A DNA stretch of 64,000 bases from Rathayibacter sp. Leaf185. Its GTDB lineage: Bacteria > Actinomycetota > Actinomycetes > Actinomycetales > Microbacteriaceae. This document shows positions 35,854 through 43,729 of the stretch, in pieces. A program made the translations under genes and the position numbers. The notes beneath the pieces are model-generated. The model was not told the origin of the DNA. It searched no databases and was given only the letters and a program-made list of their open reading frames with translations. Position 1 is the stretch's first letter; the number at the start of each line of letters is the position of its first letter. Location: NCBI RefSeq assembly GCF_001423885.1, contig NZ_LMPP01000001.1:496001-560000 (forward strand), written 5' to 3'.

Positions 35854-35958
35854 GGCTCCATCGCATCACAGGGCGACAGCCTCCGGCGAATCACCGCCGG
35901 GTGCCGCTCGACCGGCACCGGCGATGCGTAGCCTTCGTCGTGCGCGGCGGGGGGACCA

Positions 35959-36942
35959 ATGGCGAGCAAGGACTTCGGGGGCGGCGTGCTCGCGGCGACG
36001 CGGTGGCCGTCGGCACTGGCGATCAGGGCGGTGTTCGAGCGGGAGGCACGGCGGACGGCCGCGGGCATGCGGCGGCACGTCCCGGAGGGCGTGGTGCGCG
36101 TCGCCGAGGTGGTCCCGGCACGCCCGGGCGCCCCTGCGACCACCGCCGACGTCTTCCGCACGGGCGGGGCGGGCTCCCGCACGGGCGGGGCGGGCTCCCG
36201 CCCGACCGTCGTCTGGATCCACGGCGGCGCCTGGATCTCGGGGCACCGGCGAGACGTCGACCCCTACCTGCGCCTGATCGCCGACGCCGGCTACACGGCC
36301 GTCGGCCTCGACTACGGGCGCGGGCCCGAGGCGACCTACCCGACGGCGCCCCGCCAGCTCCTCGCCGCGCTCGAGCATCTGCGGAGGAACGCCGGCCGCC
36401 TCGGGATCGCCCGCGACCGCATCGTGCTGGCGGGCGACTCCGCTGGCGCGCAGCTCGCGAGCCAGCTGGCCACCGCTGTCACCAACCCCTCGTACGCCCG
36501 CGATGCGGGCCTCACGACGTCGCTCCCCGTCGAGGCCGTGCGCGCCGTCGTGCTGCACTGCGGAGTGTTCGACCTGAGCGCGATGGCGAGGGTCACCGGA
36601 GTCGCGGGCTGGGGATTCCGCTCGGCACTCTGGGCGTACACCGGTCGGCGGAACTGGGCGGAGTCGACGGTCGGCGCCCACATGTCGACGATCGACCACG
36701 TCACTCCGCGGTTCCCTCCGGTGTTCATCAGCGGAGGCAACGCCGACGCCCTCACGGCCCGTCAGTCCCGGCCGTTCGCGGCGCACCTGCGCTCGCTCGG
36801 CGTCCCCGTGACCGAGCTCTTCTGGGGCGCCGGGCACGAGGCGCAGCTCGGGCACGAGTACCAGTTCGACCTCGACCTCCCCGACGCGCGCACCGCGCTC
36901 ACCCGCACCCTCGCGTTCCTCGACAGCGTCACGGCCCGCTGA
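35959..36942 (+). CDS. alpha/beta-hydrolase (HSL/BD-FAE-like esterase)
   Basis: 327 residues. Oxyanion motif VVWIHGGAWISG (84-95), nucleophile GDSAGA with Ser161, catalytic His in WGAGHEAQLG; Asp is likely in SGGNADALT. Belongs to the HSL-type esterases and lipases. A 21-bp perfect tandem duplication (36160-36201) adds a second RTGGAGS before the first strand, so this linker is probably still changing. Substrate unknown. Confidence 0.85.
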   Translation: MASKDFGGGVLAATRWPSALAIRAVFEREARRTAAGMRRHVPEGVVRVAEVVPARPGAPATTADVFRTGGAGSRTGGAGSRPTVVWIHGGAWISGHRRDVDPYLRLIADAGYTAVGLDYGRGPEATYPTAPRQLLAALEHLRRNAGRLGIARDRIVLAGDSAGAQLASQLATAVTNPSYARDAGLTTSLPVEAVRAVVLHCGVFDLSAMARVTGVAGWGFRSALWAYTGRRNWAESTVGAHMSTIDHVTPRFPPVFISGGNADALTARQSRPFAAHLRSLGVPVTELFWGAGHEAQLGHEYQFDLDLPDARTALTRTLAFLDSVTAR

Positions 36943-37093
36943 CTGCGCGCGTCTCCCGCGGGCAGCGGAGGCGGATCCGTCTGGCAGTTCCCTGGGCGCA
37001 CCGGATCCGAGCGTGACGATCGAGCCGCCACGAGCGTCCTCTCTGCAGAAGCGCCCGATCACCGAGACCGGGCCGAGAGCGAAAGAGGAGATC

Positions 37094-37498
37094 ATGGCCG
37101 AGAGCATCACCACCCCCGGAACCGGAGCAGGACGCACCGTCATCGACGACGGCGTCATCGCGAAGGTCGCCGGCATCGCCGCGCGCGAGGTGCCCGGCGT
37201 GCACGCTCTCGGCGGAGGCGCCGCCCGGGCCATCGGGGCGCTCCGCAGCGCCATCGGCAACGACGACCGCGCCCAGGGCGTCAAGGTCGAGGTCGGCGAG
37301 CGGCAGGTCGCCGCCGACGTCACGATCGTCGCCGAGTACCCGGTCCCGCTCCAGGACGTCGCAGAGGGCGTCCGCGCAGCCGTCGCCGATGCGATCTCGC
37401 AGATCGTGGGCATGGAGGTCGCTGAGATCAACGTGACCGTGCAGGACGTCCACATCCCCGAGGACGACGCTCCGGAGGCCGAGCCTCGCGTCGCCTGA
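37094..37498 (+). CDS. Asp23/Gls24 family envelope stress protein
   Basis: 134 residues. TVIDDGVIAKVAGIAAREVP and GVHALGGG, then DVTIVAEYPVPLQDVAEGVR and VAEINVTVQDVHIPED make up the single Asp23 domain. A strong AAGAGGAG ribosome site decides the start. Such proteins are abundant and lie at the membrane during alkaline or envelope stress. In actinobacteria they occur near small proteins of the kind at 37645 and 37993. Confidence 0.9.
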   Translation: MAESITTPGTGAGRTVIDDGVIAKVAGIAAREVPGVHALGGGAARAIGALRSAIGNDDRAQGVKVEVGERQVAADVTIVAEYPVPLQDVAEGVRAAVADAISQIVGMEVAEINVTVQDVHIPEDDAPEAEPRVA

Positions 37499-37519
37499 CC
37501 CCAGTAGTAGTCCCTTTGC

Positions 37520-37555
37520 GCGACGCCTCGCGGCTGAACGGCCGCGGGGCGTCTC
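37520..37555 (+). terminator. terminator after the Asp23/Gls24 gene
   Basis: GACGCCTCGCGGC-TGAACG-GCCGCGGGGCGTC, a 13-bp stem with one G-T wobble, begins 21 bases after the stop codon. Confidence 0.75.
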
Positions 37556-37644
37556 GCGTGCGTCAAGATCGAGTGCGCGCGATCCCCGAACGCGGATCCC
37601 CCTCCCACCCGATCATCCTCTCGACTCCGAACAGGAGGTGCGTC

Positions 37645-37875
37645 GTGGAGCGTTCCAGCGCCCGACCCCTAGATGTGGACGACGCCGTCGCCCTCGTCGC
37701 CGTCCTCGCCACCCTCGAGGCCCTCGTCTCGGCGGGCAGACTCCCCGAAGGCGATGTCGCCGTCCTCCGGCACAGCCTCGAGCTGGGCGCCGCCGTCCTG
37801 CCCGGTGCCGACAGCGACGAGCTCGTCGCCGCACTGGGCGCTCTGAACGGGCGACTCCGTGACACGATCGCCTGA
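37645..37875 (+). CDS. small hypothetical protein
   Basis: 76 residues from a GTG after an AGGAGG ribosome site at 37632-37637. Mostly alpha-helical with LDVDDAVALVAVLATLEALV and VLRHSLELGAAVLPGADS. No family recognised. It stands between two terminator-like hairpins (one at 37520, one with CAGCCC/GGGCTG arms at 37877-37907), so it is its own transcription unit. Its ANTAR-like helical composition is not a match. Confidence 0.6.
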   Translation: MERSSARPLDVDDAVALVAVLATLEALVSAGRLPEGDVAVLRHSLELGAAVLPGADSDELVAALGALNGRLRDTIA

Positions 37876-37992
37876 TCAGCCCGCCCGGCGACCGGTACTC
37901 TGGGCTGGCCCGCCGATGAGGGACAGTTCGGCACAGCCGATCGTCTCGCCGTCGCGCGGGCGGACGCCTGAGGCGGAGGGGGAGGAGCAGTG

Positions 37993-38235
37993 ATGAGCGG
38001 AGACCACTTCGTGCTCTCGACCGCGACTCCCTGGGACGACCGCACCGAGACCATCGGCGTCTACGCCTCCGAGGCCTGGGCCCGCGAGGCGGCGACGACC
38101 TGGCTGCGCGACCCCGATCGCGAGGCGTTCCCCCGCTGCATCGTCGAGACGTGGAGCGGACCGAACCTGCTCGAGCGGTCCGTGATCGAGGGGATCGACG
38201 CCGAGGACGCGCCCGAGGACGTCCGCGCGGACTGA
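37993..38235 (+). CDS. small hypothetical protein
   Basis: 80 residues from an ATG seven bases after GGAGG (37981-37985). An earlier GTG three bases upstream is also in frame. WDDRTETIGVYASEAWAREAA then EAFPRCIVETWSGPN shows an alternating pattern of one helix between strands, perhaps a ferredoxin-like fold, but nothing nameable. It converges on the pentapeptide gene. Confidence 0.6.
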   Translation: MSGDHFVLSTATPWDDRTETIGVYASEAWAREAATTWLRDPDREAFPRCIVETWSGPNLLERSVIEGIDAEDAPEDVRAD

Positions 38236-38252
38236 CCTCGGCGGTCGGGTGC

Positions 38253-39092
38253 TCAGCGCGTCCAGTGCGGAGGGCGGGAGAAGTCGCGCGGCAGCATCGT
38301 CGCCGCGTCGCCCCGGGTGCTCGAGACCTGCGACTGCGTCAGGTAGATCGCCTCCGACAGATCAGCGCCCGAGACGTCGGCGTCGCGCAGGTCGGCCCCG
38401 AGCACGTCGCAGTCGCGCAGATCTGCGCCACGGAGGTCCGCGGCGATCAGCAGCGCACCCCGGAGGTCGGCTCCGCGCAGGTCCGCTCCTCTGAGGCGCG
38501 CCGCGACGAGATCGGCGCCCGGGGCGAAGCGCTTGCGAGGAGCTCCACGACCCGCGCGCGCCGCCGCGCTGGCCGCGATCAGCGCCGGACGCGACGCCGC
38601 GTACTCCGCGTCGACGTCGAGGCCCAGAACGCCCGCCGCGTCCCGCAGCGTCAGGGCGTGCACTGCATCGAACCGCTGTCGCACGTTGCGCCGGAGCTCG
38701 GGGTCGACGCCGGGCAGCGCGAGGGCCACATCGAGGTACCAGAGCAGCTCGTGCAGTCGCCGCATCAGTGGGAACACCGCGAACATCTGCGCCCGGACCG
38801 CGTCGTCACCGCGCCACGACACGCCTCCGAAGGTCTGCAGGGAGACCTTCTGGCCCGCGCCGAAGCAGTCGAAGACGGTGCAGCCCACGAAGCCCTCGGG
38901 GCGCAGGCGGCGATGGATCGTGCAGGAGTCCTCCGCGTCGAGGTTCGTGCACGGGTCGCCCGCGCGCTTGTCGACCGGGAAGTCGGCCGAGCGGGCGAAC
39001 GCGAGCGCGACGCAGCACAGGGCGAAGCAGTTCGCGCAGTCGGCGCCGAGATCCTCGCGCCGACCGAGCTCGACCCTGGTGCGTGACGACAT
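38253..39092 (-). CDS. pentapeptide repeat protein with Cys-rich N-terminal domain
   Basis: 279 residues. Residues 15-80 are Cys-rich (DCANCFALCCVALAFAR, CTNLDAEDSCTIHRRL and CTVFDCFGAG) and may bind a metal. From about 200 to 245 lie at least eight A(D/N)LRxx-type pentapeptides (ADLRGADLRGALLIAADLRG in part), which fold as a right-handed helix. Known in actinobacteria as a stand-alone family. Function unknown; pentapeptide stacks often mimic DNA or bind gyrase, but here the stack is short. Confidence 0.8.
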   Translation of the reverse strand: MSSRTRVELGRREDLGADCANCFALCCVALAFARSADFPVDKRAGDPCTNLDAEDSCTIHRRLRPEGFVGCTVFDCFGAGQKVSLQTFGGVSWRGDDAVRAQMFAVFPLMRRLHELLWYLDVALALPGVDPELRRNVRQRFDAVHALTLRDAAGVLGLDVDAEYAASRPALIAASAAARAGRGAPRKRFAPGADLVAARLRGADLRGADLRGALLIAADLRGADLRDCDVLGADLRDADVSGADLSEAIYLTQSQVSSTRGDAATMLPRDFSRPPHWTR

Positions 39093-39122
39093 GGTGTCCG
39101 AGCCTACGCGCGCGCGTGCACG

Positions 39123-39650
39123 TCAGTGCGCGAGCGCCAACACCCCGACGACGAGCGCGCCGAGGCCGACGAGGCCGAGCAGCGAGACGAGGCTCCGACG
39201 CCAGCCGAGCCCCGACCGGGCGACCGCGATCAGGGCGATGCCCGCGAGCGTCGCGACGTAGACGCCGACCCCGATCCACAGGGCGGTCTGGTCATCGAGC
39301 CAGCCGAGCACGGCGGCCAACAGGGCGAAGACGGGCACGGAGGCGGAGGCCAGCGCGCCGGCCGCGATCCGCAGCATCGTGCGCGCCTCCGCGGCCGAGG
39401 GAGTCGCGGCATGGGTGACCTGGTGGGCGATCACCTCGGCGACGAAGCCGGCCGCCGAGATGCCCACGATCGAGACGACGAGGCTCCGCAGCGCGTGCGC
39501 CGCGTCGGGCTCGTCGCCGACCGCGTAGATCATCACGACGGCGAGACCCGTGAAGGCGGCGTAGACCCGCTCCTTGAGGGCCCGGGCGATCTGGTCGAGA
39601 GGGACCCGGGAGTCGGCGAGCCGGCGCGACGCCGGGCCGCCCTCACGCAC
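39123..39650 (-). CDS. integral membrane protein of unknown family
   Basis: 175 residues from a GTG just behind the deoC stop (gap 15 bp). Five hydrophobic segments, among them LRSLVVSIVGISAAGFVAEV and ASVPVFALLAAVLGW; the rest is short charged loops such as HQVTHAATPSAAEARTM. No ribosome site is clear, which fits translation coupled to deoC. Function not recognised; a VIT-like or DUF-type label cannot be supported. Confidence 0.55.
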   Translation of the reverse strand: MREGGPASRRLADSRVPLDQIARALKERVYAAFTGLAVVMIYAVGDEPDAAHALRSLVVSIVGISAAGFVAEVIAHQVTHAATPSAAEARTMLRIAAGALASASVPVFALLAAVLGWLDDQTALWIGVGVYVATLAGIALIAVARSGLGWRRSLVSLLGLVGLGALVVGVLALAH

Positions 39651-39665
39651 GTCGGGCCGCGGGCA

Positions 39666-40388
39666 TCAGTAGGAGGCGGCGTCGACGCGAGCGGCGGAGG
39701 AGTCGCCCGAGAGCCGCGCGGAGAGGTCGCCGAGGATCGTGGCCGAGCCGCTCGTGCCGAAGCGGGTCACGCCGAGCGCACGGTAGGCGAGGAGAGTGTC
39801 GAGATCGCGGACGCCTCCGGAGGCCTTCACCTCGACGGCCTCGGACACCGCGCCGCGCATCAGCCGCAGGTCGTGCTCGTTGGCGCCGCCGCCCGCGAAG
39901 CCCGTCGCGGTCTTGACGAAGTCGGCGCCGGCGCGCTCGGACGCCTCGCTGCCCGCGACGATCTGCTCGTCGTCGAGGAAGCTCGTCTCGAGGATCACCT
40001 TGACGACGTGACCGTCGGCGGCGTCGACCACTGCGCGGATGTCGTCCTCGACGTCCTGGAGCAGGCCGCTGCGCAGGCGGCCGATGTTGACGACCATGTC
40101 GAGCTCGGAGGCGCCGTCGGCGAGAGCCTGACGCGACTCCGCGACCTTGGCCGCCGTCGAGGTGGTGCCGTGCGGGAAGCCGATGACGGTGCCGACGAGG
40201 ACGCCGGAGCCCTCGAGGCGGGCGACGGCGTGCGCGATGTCGGAGGGGCGGACGCACACACTGAAGACGCCCGACGCGCGCGCCTCGTCGAGCTGCGCGT
40301 CGACCTCGGCGCGGGTGAGCTCGGGCTTGAGGATCGCGTGGTCGATGAGCGCCGCGATCTCGGCGACACTCGGAAGGCTGCTTGTCAT
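39666..40388 (-). CDS. deoC: deoxyribose-phosphate aldolase
   Basis: 240 residues, TIM barrel. Family signature DHAILKPELTRAEVD near the N-terminus, GFPHGTTSTAAKV, LDMVVNIGRL, the Schiff-base Lys in DFVKTATGF, and EVKASGGVRD with the second active Lys. Splits deoxyribose-5-phosphate to glyceraldehyde-3-phosphate and acetaldehyde in deoxynucleoside catabolism. TAAAAT on the minus strand at 40396-40401 lies eight bases before the ATG, so the message may be leaderless. Confidence 0.95.
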   Translation of the reverse strand: MTSSLPSVAEIAALIDHAILKPELTRAEVDAQLDEARASGVFSVCVRPSDIAHAVARLEGSGVLVGTVIGFPHGTTSTAAKVAESRQALADGASELDMVVNIGRLRSGLLQDVEDDIRAVVDAADGHVVKVILETSFLDDEQIVAGSEASERAGADFVKTATGFAGGGANEHDLRLMRGAVSEAVEVKASGGVRDLDTLLAYRALGVTRFGTSGSATILGDLSARLSGDSSAARVDAASY

Positions 40389-40395
40389 GCCCCCA

Positions 40396-40401
40396 TTTTA
40401 C
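40396..40401 (-). promoter_or_regulatory. -10 element of deoC
   Basis: TAAAAT on the minus strand, seven to eight bases before the ATG, an almost consensus -10 in GC-rich surroundings. It implies a leaderless mRNA. No -35 hexamer is clear 17 bp upstream. Confidence 0.5.
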
Positions 40402-40593
40402 GCGGGGCGCAGGCGCCTCCCCTGCGGGCGGAGATGGATCTCGATCCGCCCTCTGGGAGGGCTGCGGTCTCGATCAGCAGGCAGGCGGCAGCTCCCCTCC
40501 GATCCGTCACGAACGGCCCCCTGAGCCGAGCCGGGGCAGCCATCCGCGACGACTCGATCCTCAGGAGCGTGGACCGCACGAGGGAACCCCGAG

Positions 40594-40820
40594 CGCATCG
40601 TCGAATCGCGTGCCAAGCGATTCGACGGAGCGGACGCAACACGCTCTGCGGAAATCGGCCGCCTCGACAAGCCGACTGCGAGAGAGGGCGACGGGGACGC
40701 CCTCTCGGAAAAGCATCGATCGCGTGCCAAGCGATTCGACGGAGCGGACGCAACACGCTCTGCGGAAATCGGCCGCCTCGACAAGCCGACTGCGGCAAGG
40801 GGCGGCGGGGACGCCCCTTG
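40594..40820 (+). repeat. extragenic repeat family 1, copies B and C in tandem
   Basis: Copy B (40594-40706) and copy C (40716-40820), each about 110 bp and offset by 114-115 bp. A stretch of about 73 bp (40608-40680 against 40722-40794) is identical. Copy B begins with hairpin TCGAATCGC/GCGATTCGA (40601-40625) and ends with GAGAGGGCG/CGCCCTCTC (40682-40706); copy C ends with CAAGGGGCG/CGCCCCTTG (40796-40820). Copy A lies at 27543 in opposite orientation. Apart from these, 40389-40593 has only a weak GGGCGGA/TCCGCCC hairpin and no gene. Confidence 0.88.
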
Positions 40821-40828
40821 CACGGGAA

Positions 40829-40868
40829 CGCCGAAGGCCCCGGATCGCTAGATCCGGGGCCTTCGGCG
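40829..40868 (-). terminator. rpmB operon terminator
   Basis: Perfect 18-bp arms CGCCGAAGGCCCCGGATC (40829-40846) and its complement (40851-40868) with a GCTA loop, 41 bp past the rpsN stop on the minus strand. It lies directly beside the repeat copy C. Confidence 0.9.
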
Positions 40869-40909
40869 TGAGCGCTGCGGCACTGGTCAGCAGCGCTGCG
40901 CGCTGCTGA

Positions 40910-41215
40910 CTACCAGCTCGACTTGGTGATGCCGGGCAGCTCGCCGCGGTGGGCCATGTCACGGAAGCGGACACGCGAGATGCCGAACTTCGAGAGGTTG
41001 CCGCGGGGGCGGCCGTCGACGGCGTCGCGCGAGCGGACGCGGACGGGCGACGCGTTGCGGGGGAGCTTCTGGAGGCCGACGCGGGCCTCCTCGCGGCTCT
41101 CGTCGGTCCCGGCCGGGTCGACGAGGGCCTTCTTCAGCTCGAGGCGCTTGGCCGCGTAACGGTCGACGACGATCTTTCGCTGCTCATTGCGGGCGATCTT
41201 GCTCTTCTTAGCCAT
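40910..41215 (-). CDS. rpsN: 30S ribosomal protein S14, zinc-free type
   Basis: 101 residues, [20 protein letters not shown] at the start and [20 protein letters not shown] near the end. It lacks the two CxxC pairs of zinc-bearing S14 and has the longer length of the C-minus form. Third gene of the rpmB-rpmG-rpsN operon; rpmG ends two bases upstream of this start. In some actinobacteria such zinc-free sets are controlled by Zur, but no Zur-like AT-rich palindrome is seen here, so this may be the normal copy. Confidence 0.95.
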   Translation of the reverse strand: MAKKSKIARNEQRKIVVDRYAAKRLELKKALVDPAGTDESREEARVGLQKLPRNASPVRVRSRDAVDGRPRGNLSKFGISRVRFRDMAHRGELPGITKSSW

Positions 41216-41217
41216 AC

Positions 41218-41385
41218 TTAGCGCTCCTCGCGGAAGTCGACGTGCTTGCGCACTACGGGGTCGTACTTCTTGAGCACGAGACGGTCGGGGTCGTTGCGAC
41301 GGTTCTTCTTGGTCACGTAGGTGTAACCGGTTCCTGCCGTCGAACGGAGCTTGATGATCGGTCGGACGTCCTGCTGCTTGGCCAT
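41218..41385 (-). CDS. rpmG: 50S ribosomal protein L33, zinc-free type
   Basis: 55 residues: [20 protein letters not shown], then [20 protein letters not shown] and [15 protein letters not shown]. No cysteine, so it is the C-minus form. Its ATG shares one base with the rpmB stop (TAATG) and rpsN follows after two bases, indicating one mRNA. Confidence 0.93.
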   Translation of the reverse strand: MAKQQDVRPIIKLRSTAGTGYTYVTKKNRRNDPDRLVLKKYDPVVRKHVDFREER

Positions 41386-41621
41386 TAGATCTTCACCCCG
41401 CGAGCGAGAACATCCTTGACGACGGACTCGATGCCACGGGCGTCGATGACCTTGATGCCCTTGGCCGACAGCGTCAGAGTGACGTTACGGCGCAGCGAGG
41501 GGACGTAGTACGTCTTCTTCTGCACGTTCGGGTCGAAGCGGCGCTTGGTGCGCCGGTGCGAGTGCGAGATGGCGTGCCCGAAGCCGGGAACGGCTCCGGT
41601 CACCTGGCAGACTGCTGCCAT
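41385..41621 (-). CDS. rpmB: 50S ribosomal protein L28
   Basis: 78 residues from [20 protein letters not shown] to the C-terminal [27 protein letters not shown] is the conserved rRNA-binding part. A GGAGG ribosome site lies 8 bases before the ATG. First gene of the operon, with a 140-base leader that holds three competing hairpins (41724-41758) and a good promoter (41768-41796). Confidence 0.94.
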   Translation of the reverse strand: MAAVCQVTGAVPGFGHAISHSHRRTKRRFDPNVQKKTYYVPSLRRNVTLTLSAKGIKVIDARGIESVVKDVLARGVKI

Positions 41622-41723
41622 GGTTTCCTCCATGTGTGGTTACCGTGGGCCACGCGGAAGCTCCGCCCGACCCACCCAAGGTCACTTGTCGGCGCACCGC
41701 CCGCCGGCGACGAGGATCCCGTC

Positions 41724-41758
41724 GCGTGGGCAGCACGCAAGCGCGTGCAGATGCACGC
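41724..41758 (-). promoter_or_regulatory. chain of mutually exclusive hairpins in rpmB leader
   Basis: Reading the RNA: segment 1 GCGUGCA pairs with segment 2 UGCACGC (41743-41758); segment 2 core GCACGC can instead pair with segment 3 GCGUGC (41733-41748), and segment 3 with segment 4 CACGC (41724-41738). The layout 1:2, 2:3, 3:4 is that of attenuators. No U-run follows, so control may act on translation or through a protein. Whether it is used is inference. Confidence 0.5.
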
Positions 41759-41767
41759 AACCTGAGT

Positions 41768-41796
41768 AGCTTAGGCGAGCGCCGACCCGGCCGCAA
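41768..41796 (-). promoter_or_regulatory. rpmB operon promoter
   Basis: On the minus strand TTGCGG (41791-41796), 17-bp spacer, TAAGCT (41768-41773). Transcription would start near 41761, giving a leader of about 140 bases before rpmB. Confidence 0.6.
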
Positions 41797-41877
41797 GGAT
41801 CGCCGCCTCCGCCGGCGTCATCGCTGCTACGGTCGCGAGTGGCGCCCGGGGGGCACCTGCGCCTCGAGGGGGACACC

Positions 41878-42690
41878 GTGGACCGGATGAGGCGGCGCGC
41901 GCTGCTGCTGGGGCTCGCCTCCGCCGCTGTGACACTGACCGGGTGCACGCCGCAGCCGGTCACGGCCACGCCGACGATCACGCCGACCCCGACCCCGACA
42001 GCCACTCCCCCTCCCCCGCCGCGCCCGACGCCCTCGATCACCGCGGCCGCCGCGCCGGTCCGGGTCCGCGTGCCCCTGCCCGAGGGGACGATCACCGAGC
42101 TCCCCGGCGACGGGAACCTGCTCGCGTGGACCGTCGACGACGGCTCGGACACCGAGGTGGTGGCCGCCTACGCGCAGTTCGCGAAGGACACCGGGACGCG
42201 GCTGACGTTCTTCCTCAACGGCCAGTACGACTCCTGGACCGTGAACGCGCCCGCGCTCGCGCCACTGGTCGAGTCGGGTCAGGTGCAGCTCGCGAACCAC
42301 ACCTGGTCGCACGCCGACCTCACGACGCTCTCGACCGAGGGGATTCAGGAGGAGCTCGGCCGCAACGGCGACTTCATCCGCGCGACCTACGGGGTGGAGG
42401 CCGCGCCGTTCTACCGACCGCCGTTCGGCTACACCGACCCCGCCAGCCGGGCCGCCGCCGCGGGGATCGGCTACACGGCCACGACGCTCTGGTACGGGTC
42501 GCTGTCGGATTCGGGGCGCATCACGCCGGAGCAGGTGCTCGACTTCGCCGACCAGTGGTTCCTGCCGCAGCACGTCGTGATCGGGCACGCGAACTTCGAC
42601 CCGGTGACGCAGGTCTACGCGCAGCTGGTCGACATCCTCCGCTCGCGCTCGCTCGAGACCGTGACCCTGCGCGACGTCTTCGCCGTCTGA
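41878..42690 (+). CDS. polysaccharide deacetylase lipoprotein
   Basis: 270 residues from a GTG behind GAGGGGG. Lipobox VTLTGC with Cys23, then a Pro/Thr linker (residues 27-60). NodB domain: TVDDGSD (motif 1), NHTWSHADL (metal-binding motif 2), and RPPFGYTDP (motif 3). Motif 1 carries an extra Ser where TFDDGP is usual, so activity needs proof. It removes acetyl groups from a glycan at the outer face. ATG three codons later is an alternative start. Single gene. Confidence 0.88.
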   Translation: MDRMRRRALLLGLASAAVTLTGCTPQPVTATPTITPTPTPTATPPPPPRPTPSITAAAAPVRVRVPLPEGTITELPGDGNLLAWTVDDGSDTEVVAAYAQFAKDTGTRLTFFLNGQYDSWTVNAPALAPLVESGQVQLANHTWSHADLTTLSTEGIQEELGRNGDFIRATYGVEAAPFYRPPFGYTDPASRAAAAGIGYTATTLWYGSLSDSGRITPEQVLDFADQWFLPQHVVIGHANFDPVTQVYAQLVDILRSRSLETVTLRDVFAV

Positions 42691-42697
42691 CCCGGTC

Positions 42698-42758
42698 CGC
42701 GAGATGCCTCTTCGGTACACGTTCGTCGGCGTGTCGCGTACACAAGTGGCATCTCGCG
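42698..42758 (+). repeat. extragenic repeat family 2, copy 1
   Basis: Arms CGCGAGATGCCTCT (42698-42711) and AGTGGCATCTCGCG (42745-42758) match 13 of 14, with GGTAC and CGTAC inner blocks. Lies between the deacetylase and lysG ends. Copy 2 is at 56952-57009 in opposite orientation, about three quarters identical over 60 bp. Confidence 0.8.
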
Positions 42759-42783
42759 CAGGCCGCGGGCGGGGCGCACCCGA

Positions 42784-43661
42784 TCAGCGGAGGGTCGCGC
42801 GGGCGGCGGCGGTGATCGCGGCGGCGACGCGCTCGAGGCTGGGGGTGCGCAGCGCCCACTGCTGCCAGTGGAGGGGGACGTCGACGGGCGCGCCGCCGAG
42901 CGCGACGAGGCCCGGCGCGCCGACCGGCGCCTGCAGCTCGGGCAGCATCCCCCAGCCGAGGCCGAGCCGGACGGCCGCCTCGAAGTCGGTCGACCCGGGC
43001 ACCCGGTGCTGCGGGGGCCGCGCTTCGACTCCGCGCGAGTGCAGGAACCGCTCCTGCAGCCGGTCCTTCTCGTCGAAGACGACCGCCGGGGCGCGGTCGA
43101 GGGCGCCGAGGTCTCCGGAGGGGAACCACCGGTCGGCGAACCCGGGCGCCGCCATCGCGCGGTACCGCATCACTCCGAGGGCGCGACGGTGCAGCCGAGC
43201 ACCGCCTCCGCCTCGGCGGTGACGGCCGCGAGCACCGTGCCGTCGCGGAGGAACGCGGTCGTGTGCTCCTGATCCTCGCGGTGCAGCTCGAAGACGACGT
43301 CGGGCACGCCCGCGAGCGCCGGCAGCACCCACGTCGCGAGCGAGTCGGCGTTCACCGCGAGCGGCACGACGACCGGCCCGGAGGTGTCGACCTCGTCGCC
43401 GCCGAGCGCGCGCACCGCGTCGTCGGCGAGCAGCTCGATCTGGCGGGCGAGGCGGAGGAGCCCGGCACCGGCCTCCGTCGCCACGACCGGCCGCGACCGC
43501 ACGAGCAGCACACGGCCCGCGGCCGACTCGAGCGCTTTGATGCGCTGGCTGAGCGCCGAGGGAGTGATGTGCAGGGCGCGGGCGGCTGCATCGAAGGAGC
43601 CGTGCCGCACGGCGGCGGCGAGCGCACGCAGGCGCGAGAGGTCGAGATCGTCGGTCAGCAT
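42784..43661 (-). pseudogene. lysG: LysG/ArgP-type LysR regulator broken by one-base frameshift
   Basis: Two reading frames make one complete regulator. 43661-43170 encodes the helix-turn-helix (RHGSFDAAARALHITPSALS) and the first half of the effector domain to GCTVAPSE-stop. The same strand continues in the next frame with LGVMRYRAMAAPGFADRWFP to the end at 42784 (RLGLGWGMLPELQAP, VPLHWQQW). A missing C in the CCC at 43179-43181 explains this. Either the gene is dead or the base call is wrong in this short homopolymer. The neighbour lysE is intact and divergent. Confidence 0.88.
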
Positions 43662-43729
43662 CAGTTCGGCTTACGGTACTGAAGGAGCATGAGCTGGTCT
43701 ACAGTACGCGGCACCCGTACCGTCGAGCC

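Noticed and set aside
40594-40820. Repeat copies as an insertion sequence
   Set aside because: No transposase frame or target-site duplication; too short for an IS.
41622-41767. Zur box in front of the zinc-free ribosomal protein operon
   Set aside because: No AT-rich TGAxAATxATTxTCA-like palindrome is present.
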